From Spongilla lacustris (Eukaryota > Porifera > Demospongiae > Spongillida > Spongillidae): a stretch of DNA of 64,000 nucleotides. The stretch lies in contig OX442423.1 in assembly GCA_949361645.1 (NCBI GenBank), forward strand, positions 124,001 through 188,000, in the 5' to 3' direction. The notes below the pieces were generated by a model, which saw nothing but the letters and a program-made list of their open reading frames with translations, was not told the origin of the DNA and ran no database searches. Positions 38,337 through 48,565 of this stretch are shown here, piece after piece. The stretch's first letter is position 1. Every line of letters begins with the position of its first letter. Both the position numbers and the translations under genes were made by a program.

Positions 38337-38536
38337 NNNNNNNNNNNNNNNNNNNNNNNNNNNNNNNNNNNNNNNNNNNNNNNNNNNNNNNNNNNNNNNN
38401 NNNNNNNNNNNNNNNNNNNNNNNNNNNNNNNNNNNNNNNNNNNNNNNNNNNNNNNNNNNNNNNNNNNNNNNNNNNNNNNNNNNNNNNNNNNNNNNNNNNN
38501 NNNNNNNNNNNNNNNNNNNNNNNNNNNNNNNNNNNN
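38337..38536. other. Assembly gap (200 N) inside a transposon-like inverted repeat
   Basis: Exactly 200 N, probably a placeholder size. The left flank ends AGCTGCATGGGCGTAC and its complement GTACGCCCATGCAGCT occurs at about 38763-38778. The missing sequence therefore lies inside an element with terminal inverted repeats; poly-C at 38558-38592 and CCGCCCCTG follow the gap. Confidence 0.8.
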
Positions 38537-38552
38537 GGGGGGTTGCAACCCC

Positions 38553-38594
<42 letters not shown>

Positions 38595-39597
38595 TCTGTA
38601 TCCGCCCCTGATACGCGTACATGTACACTTTCGCACGTATATGCACGCGTTTGTAGTAAATTCAAGTGGAGTAATCAACAAATAGTTAAAACTTTTAAGT
38701 GTGATGGTGACCTCGTTTGGGGAGGGGGGGGCGATCGTTCGAACCCATCGACCCCCCCTTGCGTACGCCCATGCAGCTCCCCTTGCGTTAGAAGAACGGT
38801 CGCTCGATGTTGGCGTGGTAGTCCCCAGACTGTCGTCAATATCGATGTAATGCAAGAGGGACGGGAATGGGAGGAGGTGGGTACTTTGTAATTAAATGGA
38901 TGCTAGGAAAATTTCCCTTGTCAAGGTACCCGTTTGGGCATACATAGTTAATTGGTGGTAAGATTCGTTATCGCGGAAGATGCAATGCACACTGCTCCAA
39001 GTACACAGTGTATAGTTTGACGTACATATGAATAACATTTGCGCTTATATAACTGCTTACATAACCACCTGCGGTGCAAGCACATAGGGGCACCAAATTT
39101 ATTGGCAGGTATCGATTATTCATGTGTTGGTATAAGATGGTTCATACGATGACTGCCTATTCATACGAGGTCAGAAAACCGCGTAGTATGCATTACGTTA
39201 TATTTTATTGTCCCGACTCCGTGCACAGCAAACCTAAATAACCTAGGTATATTCGGCTGGCAAATTGACAAAACTCTATTTAAAAAAAAAAAAAACAAGT
39301 AAATTCAGTGTTATAAATCCAAAATACAACCAATCCAGGGGAAGTTACACACCCTAGTATAAAGAGGGAGTGCTGTAGTGTAGAAAGAGGGCTCAGAATA
39401 GCCTTTACTGAAGAGGGGAGAATAGTTATAGTCTCTACATGTACACTGAGTACTGTAGTTTATAGAGCGTTTTCATCGCAGAATGTTGTATAACGTTCCA
39501 ATAAAAGCCCAGAGAAATAAATGATACGCATGATAACGCCACGTACATAACTTATCATTATTTTCTTTAGCTTATTCTGCTACATTGTAACCTATGC

Positions 39598-40060
39598 AGG
39601 AATCCATGCTGTCGATGCAGGATCAGACGGCCATAGATTATCCGATGTTGGGAATCAATTAATGGCTTTAGTTAGAACATTTTCTCTGTACGAACATGAA
39701 ACTTGTACTTGCATGGGTACTTGCATGGGGGTGCGGCTCTGTCCCATCCCATATTTCCATGCCCAGTCCCCAGTCCTTGTTGTAGTGCTCTACAACATCA
39801 CCACTCCTCACACTGACTCCCTCTTCCTCACATTTCCCTCCACCACCCATCACTACCTCTTTCTCCCTCAATCTCCCTCTCCATTCCTCACAACTCCCCT
39901 CCCCTCCTCACACTCCCTCTCCCCTCCTCACACTCCCTCTCCACTCCTCACACTTCCTCACTACCTCTTTCTCCTACTGAACCCTTTCATTTGCCCTTAT
40001 GCCAACAGCCTTAATTAAGCCAGCACTCCAAGTTTTATCTTCCTCACTAGATGATGTATA
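39598..40060 (+). pseudogene. Degenerate duplicate of PXMP4 intron 2 and start of exon 3
   Basis: Shares ordered segments with 40645-42720: GTTGGGAATCAATTAAT, TGTCCCATCCCATAT, a CT-rich stretch, CTTATGCCAACAGCCTTA and CCAGCACTCCAAG. The last two flank and enter the true exon 3 (starting 42656). In this copy about 30 bases of the exon 5' part are missing and replaced by ATTAAG, so the coding frame is lost. The repeat-rich intron is only about 0.3 kb here, against about 1.8 kb in the gene. Confidence 0.65.
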
Positions 40061-40269
40061 GGAATATGGTGTTTATAGTATCTCCAATCCCCTGTTCTCT
40101 TCCCTTTACCTTTGCCTTCAAATCCTATAAACCGCCAACTTTCTCATACATAGAGAATGTTTTTCTATATCTTGCTATACTATAATAGTGCGCGTGGGTG
40201 TAGATGAATATCGATTTATTCCACACACACGCATGTAGGCGCGAGTTATAAGTGGTAGTTTATTAAAGG

Positions 40270-43200
40270 ATGGAGGCGGCCATCCTTCTCAACCCACGTT
40301 ACCACAAGGCGCTCTCAATACTGAAAGGTTTCCGAAATGGAGCTATGTGCGTAACAGTGCTTTGAAGTGGCTACGGCTTTGTATGTGTCTTGATGTGACG
40401 TCCACTGCTGTACCGCAGCCTTTCATTAAGATACGAATTGTTTCACTTTTTATTGTTTTCTCTGTAGGTATGGGCTCAAAGTTCGGTTGCCCCACTCACT
40501 GGTGACAACACTTCTCTTCCATAACGGCAGGTAGGTGCCACGTGCTCCTGCAAACCTAGCGCACACACCCCCATACCTCACCATGGGATTTCCGACCCTG
40601 TAAAATTTCAATCCCATAGTGTGGTATGGGATTGGGTTTGTGGAGCAAAATCCAGGGATCCACGATCAGACGTTGGGAATCAATTAATCTCCATCCTGGG
40701 TAAAATGTTTTCCCTGTACATGTACTTGGGGGTGTGGTCTTGTCCCATCCCATATTTTAATTTCAGGGCAAGTTATTTCCATCTCTATTATCCCCATTCC
40801 CCGATCCTTATTGTAACACTCTACAATATCCATGTCCCTGACTGGTGTACATGCCTCCACTCTTCACACTTCCTCCCTTCTCTCCTCACACTCCATCCTC
40901 ACACTCCCTCTCCCTCCTCACACTCCCCTCCCGCACTCCATCCCCTCCACACTCCCTCTCTCCTCCCCTCCACACTCCCTCTCGCTCTCCCCTCTGTACT
41001 CCCTCTCCCCTCCTCACCCCTCTCCCTCCACACTCCCTCTCCCCTCTTCACTCCCTCTTCCCTCCTCACTCCCACTCCCCTCCTCACACCCCTCTCCCTC
41101 CACACTCCCTCTCCCCTCCACATCCCCTCACCCCTCCTCACACTCCCCCTCCTCACACTCCCTCCCTACTCACACCCCTCTCCACTCCTCACACTCCCTC
41201 TCCCTCCTCACACTCCCTCTTCACCCTCCAACTCCCTCCTCACATTCCCTCTCCCCTCCACACCCCCTCCCGCCTCACACCCACTCTCCCCTCCTCACAC
41301 TCCCCCTCCTCACACTCCCCCTTCTCACACTCCCCCTCCTCACACTCCCTCCCTCCTCACACTCTCCCTCCCCTCCTCACACTCTCTCCTCACACTCCCC
41401 CTCCTCACACCCCTCTCCCCCCTCACACTCCCTCTCCCTCCTCATACTCCCTCTCCCTCCTCACACTCCCTCCTTCCTCACACTCCCTCCCTCCTCACAC
41501 ACTCTCCCTCCTTACACTCCCTCCCTCCTCACACTCCCTCCCTCCTCACACTCCCTCTCCCTCCTCACACTCCCTCCCTCCTCACACTCCCTCCTCACAC
41601 TCCCTCTCCCTCCTCACACTCCCTCCCTCCTCACACTCCCTCTCCCTCTCCTCTCCACACCCCCTCTCCCTCCACACCCCTCTCCCCTCCTTACACTCCC
41701 CCTCCTCACTCCCTCCTCACACTCTCCCTCCTCACACCCTCCCTCCTCACACCCTCCCTCCTCACACTCTCCCTCCTCACACTCCCACCCTCCTCACACT
41801 CCCTCTCCCTCACACTCTCCCTCCTCACACTCCCTCTCCCCTCCTTACACCCCCTCTTCACACCCTCCCTCCTCACACTCCCTCTCCCTCCTCACACTCC
41901 CTCTCCCTCCTCACACTCCCTCTCCCTCCTCACACTCCCTCTCCCTCCTCACACTCTCCCTCCTCACACTCTCCCTCCTCACTCCCTCCCTCCTCACACT
42001 CTCCCTCCTCACACTCTCCCTCCTCACTCCCTCCCTCCTCACACTCCCTCCCTCCTCACACTCCCTCCCTCCTCACACTCCCTCCCTCCTCACACTCCCT
42101 CCCTCCTCACACTCCCTCCTCACACTCCCCCTCCCTCCTCACACTCCCTCTCCCTCCTTACACTTCCTCTCCCTCCTCACACTCCCTCTCCCCTCCACAC
42201 CCCCTCTCCCCTCCTTACACTCCCCTCCTCACACTCCCTCTCCCTCCACACCCCTCTCCCCTCCTTACACCCTCCCTCCTCACACCCTCCCTCCTCACAC
42301 CCTCCCTCCTCACACCCTCCCTCCTCACACCCTCCCTCAACACACTCTCCCTCCTCACACTCCCTCACACTCTCCCTCCTCACACTCCCTCTCCCCTCCT
42401 TACACCCCCTCCTCACACTCCCTCCCTCCTCACATTCCCTCTCCCTCCTCACACTCTCCATCCTCACACTCCCTCTCCCTCCTCACACTCCCTCTTCCTC
42501 ACACTCCCTCTTCCTCACATTTCCCCTCCCACCCATCACTACCTCTTTCTCCCTCACACTCCCTCTCCACTCCTCACACTTCCTCACTACCTCTTTCTCC
42601 CTCACACTCCCTCTCCACTTAAGCTTTCACGTGCTCCTTATGCCAACAGCCTTAGGGAAAAGCTTACCTTCATACTGCGTGCAACATTCCAGCACTCCAA
42701 GAACCTTGCCTTCTTTGTGAGTATGTACCGCTCCCTTATGTGGCTGTGCAGGATGGTGTGTGGGGAGAACAGACCATACCACACCTTCATCATGGCTGGC
42801 CTCACTGGCTATGTGGTCTTCGGGGAGAACAATCCTGTGAACATGCAGGTCAGTCCGTTATAGCCAGTAAAGGGTTAATGTTTACATGCAGCTCAACATA
42901 ACTGTACCATGTGCTCAACATAACTGTACCATGTGCTCAACATAACTGTACCATGTGCTCAACATAACTGTACCATGTGCTCAACATAACTGTACCATGT
43001 GCTCAACATAACTGTACCATGTGCTCAACATAACTGTACCATGTGCTCAACATAACTGTACCATGTGCTCAACATAACTGTACCATGTGCTCAACATAAC
43101 TGTGGTGATTGTTGACTTGCGTATAGCTGCAATGTATACACTATGAATAATATACTTGTTCATTTGGGAAAGTTTACGAGAAAAGGGACCTAGCGTTTAT

Positions 43201-45930
43201 TATAAAAAAGTATAATAAAAATGCATTACGTTTGATTTGCTATAACTTCCGAACAGTTAACGTTATCACCTTCCTATTTTCAACACTTCATACTGCACCA
43301 TTTCTCTATGGTAAAATACATTTTGGAGTCTTGCACTTGCTCCGTGTCAGTATTGCAACGTTCGATACCCCACTGGGTTCAAACCCGCCATAACTTTCGG
43401 TAGGAGTAATCAATTCGCTTCAAATTCGGTTTGTAGGTAGAGAGGTCCTATACCTATCGATTTGTTCTGTTCGTTGATTTTTATGCCATCCGTTACGGAG
43501 ATACAGTTGAACAAACTACGTGCACGTTTTCCCGCTTGATTCGCGCCAATGTTATAATCCCCGCCTCCCCATACATTGAGCGGAACGCAATTTGCCCAAA
43601 TCATTGGCGCGAATCGAGCGCGAAAATGGGCACGTAGTTTGTTCAACTGTAACTCCGTAATGGATGGCATAAAAATCAACGAACAGAACAAATCGATAGG
43701 TATAGGACCTCTCTACCTACAAACCGAATTTGAAGCGAATTGATTACTCCTACCAAAAGTTATGGCGGGTTTGAACCCAGTGGGGTATCGAACGTTGCAA
43801 TACTGACACGGAGCAAGTGCAAGACTCCAAAATGTATTTTACCATAGAGAAATGGTGCAGTATGAAGTGTTGAAAATAGGAAGTTGATAGCGTTAACTGT
43901 TCGGAAGTTATAGCAAATCAAGCGTAATGCATTTTTATTATACTTTTTTATAATAAACGCTAGGTCCCTTTTCTCGTAAACTTTCCCATTTAATGCAGTT
44001 TATGCCATTAATGCGTAACACAAAAACACTAGTTGTAAAGACCAGCTAGCAACCAAGAGCTCCAAATGTGTGTTGGGTTCAAGGCTGCTGCCTCATTACT
44101 CCAACCTGCAGATATAGGACTTTTACCAGACCCTCCCCCCAAGTGGGAGGGTGTGGCTATGCCACTCAGTAGTGGCACAAACACACCCATATCTGGCATT
44201 AACCTGTAAATATATTATTAGCCTAACTGGTACAACATGATCTCAGAGTTCTTCAACCATCCGACTGATTGCAAGCAAACAAGCTGTGTCCAAGCAGAGA
44301 CATCTAAAATGGGTTAAACCCACAGTGTATTAGATACCAGTACTTTTCCCTGATGTGGCCTATATCCCACAAAGGTTTACAAAATGGACACGACGCCAGC
44401 TTGGGGGTGCAAACCAACCTTTATAGCTTCCTACTTTTCAACCATGTGAGGCTACAGCGAGTACTGGTGCACATATCCCCACACAGCAAGTACTGGTGCA
44501 CATATCCCCACACAGCAAGTACTGGTGCACATATCCCCACACAGCAAGTACAGGTGCACATATCCCCACACAGCAAGTACAGGTGCACATATCCCCACAC
44601 AGCAAGTACTGGTGCACATATCCCCACACAGCAAGTACAGGTGCACATATCCCCACACAGCAAGTACTGGTGCACATATCCCCACACAGCAAGTACTGGT
44701 GCACATATCCCCACACAGCAAGTACTGGTGCACATATCCCCACACAGCAAGTACAGGTGCACATATCCCCACACAGCAAGTACTGGTGCACATATCCCCA
44801 CACAGCAAGTACAGGTGCACATATCCCCACACAGCAAGTACAGGTGCACATATCCCCATACAGCAAGTACAGGTGCACATATCCCCACACAGCAAGTACT
44901 GGTGCACATATCCCCACACAGCAAGTACTGGTGCACATATCCCCACACAGCAAGTACAGGTGCACATATCCCTACACAGCAAGTACAGGTGCACATATCC
45001 CCACACAGCAAGTACAGGTGCATATATCCCCACACAGCAAGTACTGGTGCACATATCCCCACACAGCAAGTACAGGTGCACATATCCCCACACAGCAAGT
45101 ACAGGTGCACATATCCCCACACAGCAAGTACAGGTGCACATATCCCCACACAGCAAGTACAGGTGCACATATCCCCACACAGCAAGTACAGGTGCACATA
45201 TCCCCACACAGCGAGTACTGGTGCACATATCCCCACACAGCGAGTACAGGTGCACATATCCCCACACAGCAAGTACTGGTGCACATATCCCCACACAGCA
45301 AGTACAGGTGCACATATCCCCACACAGCAAGTACAGGTGCACATATCCCCACACAGCAACAATGATGCATACAATTACGCTAACATCATCAACAACGCAT
45401 GCATCATGATGGAGGCAAAACTGTACGCACACACACACATATAAACATACACAAACACACACACACACGCATGCGTGCACACACATATAAACACACACAC
45501 ATATAAACACACACACATATAAACACACACACACAAACACACACAAACACACACAAACACACATGGCTGCATAGGACCATGGCTACATGGGACCATGGTT
45601 ACATAGGACTGGTCTCCTCTGTTGGATTATGCTCAAGAGCCGTTTATTAACTGCGCCCCTCTTCCCCAGGTCAACCTCTATCTACTGTCTCGTATCACTG
45701 CTGGGTTTGCCAAGGTGTTGGTGAAGAAGGGTTACATACCCACCCCTCAGTACAGTGTGTTCCCTTGGTTTGCGGCCTTTGTGTGGGCCATGGTGCTGTG
45801 TCTCTATGAGTACCAGGCAGACACCCTCCAGCCTTCCCTCCAGAACTCCATGAACTACCTCTACAGGGACAGCTCTGTGTGGAGCAATGTGTGGGACTTC
45901 TTTGTGTATAATAGTTCATATCTATGGTGA
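40270..45930 (+). CDS. PXMP4: Peroxisomal membrane protein 4 (PMP24), 4 exons
   Basis: An integral peroxisomal membrane protein of the Tim17/Tim22/Tim23/PMP24 family; its precise transport role is not settled. Exons: 40270-40346, 40468-40530, 42656-42848, 45670-45930, giving 197 aa (vertebrate about 212). Matching blocks run through the protein: YHKALSILKGFRNGAM, YGLKVRLPHSLVTTLLFHNG, a middle exon ending VVFGENNPVNMQ, and a last exon with NLYLLSRI, KKGYIPTP and TLQPSLQNSMNYLY. Phases (2, 2, 0) agree. The donor of exon 1 is AT|GTGCGT; a nearby GTAACA would lead to a stop, so it was rejected. Introns 2 and 3 are filled with a 1.8 kb CT-rich array, a 22-bp array, a palindromic element and a 29-bp array. 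An AATAAA follows the stop by about 45 bases. Confidence 0.93.
40840..42620. repeat. 1.8 kb CT-rich satellite-like tract in PXMP4 intron 2
   Basis: Irregular repeats of TCCTCACACTCCCTC with 13-21-bp spacing. Nearly stop-free on the plus strand, so very long open frames (up to about 700 codons) exist, but they encode only Pro/Ser/His/Leu repeats. It ends in the polypyrimidine region before the exon 3 acceptor (42655). Confidence 0.95.
42892..43100. repeat. 22-bp array in PXMP4 intron 3
   Basis: About 9.5 nearly identical copies of a 22-bp unit (GCTCAACATAACTGTACCAT plus GT). It lies about 45 bases past the exon 3 donor and does not include it. Confidence 0.9.
43166..43987. mobile_element. Palindromic element, copy A (822 bp), in PXMP4 intron 3
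   Basis: Starts GGGAAAGTTTACGAG and ends with its complement. The arms are almost perfect inverted copies of about 370-380 bp around a centre near 43577. Both sides are flanked by ATTT. Shares inner sequence with the element at 61955-62775, including TATGCCATCCGTTAC and GATTCGCGCCAATG. There is no transposase; the 94-codon frame at 43410-43691 is a palindrome artefact. Confidence 0.85.
44456..45358. repeat. 29-bp minisatellite (about 31 copies) in PXMP4 intron 3
   Basis: Unit AGCAAGTACTGGTGCACATA plus TCCCCACAC, with a frequent A/T switch (TACTGG or TACAGG). The two variants are interspersed along the array. Twenty-nine is not divisible by three, so the same array is open in three frames; none is a gene. 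A CA-rich tract follows at about 45428-45565. Confidence 0.95.
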
Positions 45931-47286
45931 TGAATATTTATTATATTGCATTTTATAACTAACACCTTATGTAAATAAATATTATCAATTCTTGCTACGT
46001 ATGTAAGTGGAATAGTAAAACTTTTAAGTGTGATGGTGACCTCGTTTTGGGGAGGGCATGGGGAGGAGGGTCTTTGGGCCAAATAATGAATGAGTAATTA
46101 AATTATGTCGCATGCGTTACATTACCGCGATTGAATGGAGCGAGCTGTAGACTACGGCAGTATTTAAAAGCGCGTGAATGCAAGCAGATGTGAGATATGT
46201 TTATCTACTGGAGTATTGTTGGTACCAACTAATATTTAACTTTAATATTAAATTACCTTTACATTTACAATTATTATTAACAGTCATATCCCATGCTGTA
46301 GCAATATATGTAGCAGTGTTAGAATATTTTTAAGTTGTTTCGTTGAGTTGTTCTAAAACAACTTAAACAGGTACCTTGCAATTTGAAAACTAACACCCAC
46401 ATATTCAAGATCCAAAACTAAGTTAAACTAATGTTAATGAAATTGTAATGCAAAATTTCACACACACTCTGCTTTTAAAATTATTGAGATTTTTTCCCCC
46501 CATTTTGAACAGAAAATTCTCCATGCATACCTTATCACTAAATCCACACCTGTAAGGCTTCTGATAGGGTGCGCCGCATGCATGTGTTGATTAGGAAGAT
46601 TCATGCAAAAGGCATAGGGGAAACGATGCTGATTCATGGAGATGCAGAGCTGAATCCAGATGCGGTGGCTGAACCATTTTATCCACGCAGCTTCTATTAA
46701 TTAATCATGTTATATTTGGTGCCGTCAATATTAAGTCAGTTGTTTTGGAAAGTATCACTGTCCAAAATGCATTCGTTTTCATGCCAATATTATCAAAATG
46801 TAAATAAATAAAAAGCGGCTGCGCCCCGCCCACCCCTTCCGCATTTTGTATATGATTTAAACCACTCCCACGGCCCCACCCCCTTTTCCTGGGCCTTCTA
46901 TCATTATAGACCCACAAACCGTTTTGTTGAGGCCACTATCAAGTTTATAAATTACATACCGGTAACTAAATTTTAATGTTGGGCCTGGGTACGAAACTAC
47001 AGTCTTCAGGGTTTACTGCATGTGCACGTGCTATATTAATATCACGCGTGTCACTCGTGCTTGATGAGAGACTATAAGTAGTATAATTGGTGCTCATCAG
47101 TGGATGGATTCTACCATAGATAGTTTAATGGCCGCCAAGAATATACATGTATTAATATTAAGATTCAGTATACGAAGAAAACCCGAAAGTCGAGACTTGG
47201 CGGCGTTGCTGGTGATACATGCTGGGATACATGCAAGCATTTGTTACGAAAATGAATGAACGCTATTGTGCGTATATGCATAGCAT
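45931..47286. other. Region between convergent PXMP4 and Rac-like genes
   Basis: Contains a dispersed segment at 46019-46066 (AACTTTTAAGTGTGATGGTG, then ACCTCGTTTTGGGGAGGG) shared with 38685-38725. A short open frame at about 46535-46699 (plus) reads RMHVLIRKIHAKGIGETM to RSFY and stop; I do not recognise it. A GGGCCTGGGTACGA motif lies at about 46981. No other gene is seen. Confidence 0.45.
45974..45979 (+). terminator. Polyadenylation signal of PXMP4
   Basis: Canonical AATAAA 44 bases after the TGA (45928-45930). Confidence 0.6.
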
Positions 47287-48565
47287 TCATAGAACCGTGC
47301 ATCTCCGTCTTGTTATCTGAATTTTGCTGTCTTTCTGTTGCAAGGCTGCCCTAGCTGCCTCGGTAAACACGGATTTGACGCTAAGCTGGAGTGTAGCTGT
47401 GCACTCAATGTATTTCACTGCCCCTGTGGTTCTCTGCAACTGAAGCCCTTGTGGAAACGTGATTGGCGCCGAATTTTGATCTTTAAGCCTTTCAATTGTC
47501 TCTGGATCGTCTCTGAGATCGGACTTGGTTCCTACTAAAACGATGGGCGTCTGTGGTCGATGATGATGAATCTCCGGATACCACTAGAATGCATGATAAT
47601 TTCGCGGTAACATATATATACATGTATATACACGCACCTTTGCTGAAACATTTTCGAACGATGCTGGGCTAACTAGCGAGAAGCAAATCAAAAAAACGTC
47701 CTGCATGCAGACCAACTTATGACAGACAGGCACAGAGATGGTTAAGCTTACCGTGTCGGGGTAACACAGCGGTCGAAGTCTATTATAGTCATCTTGGCCT
47801 ATATAATTATATATAAAAATCGCCATACAATGAGTATACATTGCATGCGTATAATTCTCACCTGCCGTATCCCATAACCCAAGTGTGATCACTTTATCAT
47901 CTACTATGATATTTGCCGAATAATTGTCCGAGCTGTAAGAAGATAACTAAACTTAGTAGCAATTATTGCATCATGCATGCGCTCTCTAAAAATAGCATGC
48001 AGAATTTAAGGACATGCATTCTTAATTCCTGTTTCAATTAGCATCGGGATGTTTGGCGGTTTTAGCAGTAAACACGACAGGTAAACGGGAGGCCTTTCTC
48101 TAGCTTGCAACAGGAAAATCATATTCCCCAAAGATATCGCTAATTGCATGAATGAATTCCCCTGATGCATGCAGCCATGCATCCATGCACATATATTCTT
48201 AACAAGCTATCTATGCATGGTGTTGTAAACAGCCACGAACGTACATGTACGCGTCTATAGTATATAGCGCATCGCGTTAGTTACAGATGAGTATACAAAT
48301 GCGACTGCGCCTGCAATGATGTGTTTGTCCCTGCCGGCAACTATAACGTAACTCACACAGTTGGTAGGTAGTCACCAGGTACTGATCGAGTCGTGAAACT
48401 GATCAGCAAACAGGTTTTTCCGACGTCGCTAAAATAAAGACATAATAGAAGACGTTACTGAGAAGAACGCTCGCAGCGCACGATGACTTATCCCTGCGCT
48501 ACTTAACCCTAGCTGCGCTACTTCAATACTTACCCGTCACCGACAACTACGCACTTGACATGCAT
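47287..48565 (-). CDS. Rac-like small GTPase, 6 exons
   Basis: A Rho-family GTPase of 193 aa that would control actin dynamics. Exons 5' to 3': 48565-48534, 48428-48357, 47932-47862, 47798-47752, 47700-47638, 47583-47287; phases agree. The P-loop is GDGDVGKT, switch II is [13 protein letters not shown] with the catalytic Gln, the guanine-binding TKxD is TKSDLRDD, and the SAK-like motif is TAT. The C-terminus is a basic TRRR followed by the CAAX box CTVL, which predicts geranylgeranylation. [18 protein letters not shown] matches Rac closely. Two changes stand out: Asp in the position of Rac Ala13, and Ser in the position of Rac Phe37 (PTVSDNYS instead of PTVFDNYS), an effector-loop residue. 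A diverged Rac paralogue is the best call; Cdc42 and RhoA fit less well. Confidence 0.9.

Larger units (their letters stand above)
38164..40269. other. Divergent intergenic region between the EGF receptor and PXMP4
   Basis: Contains the assembly gap and flanking transposon-like sequence, then about 38780-39590 with nothing recognised, then a degenerate duplicate of PXMP4 intron/exon sequence (39598-40060). Promoters of both genes should lie here; I see no diagnostic core elements. Confidence 0.5.

Noticed and set aside
40347..40353. PXMP4 exon 1 donor at GTAACA (40351)
   Set aside because: Gives a stop in exon 2; the GTGCGT donor at 40347 restores the conserved GAMYG join.
40621..42863. Frames of 600-700 codons on the plus strand
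   Set aside because: Translation of the CT-rich tract in PXMP4 intron 2. Only the last part (from 42656) is real coding sequence, as PXMP4 exon 3.
43410..43691. 94-codon frame, with a matching frame at 62251-62472
   Set aside because: Lies across the centre of palindromic elements; the similarity reflects the shared element, and there is no transposase motif.
44353..45564. Frames of up to 370 codons on both strands
   Set aside because: Artefacts of the 29-bp array, open in three frames at once.
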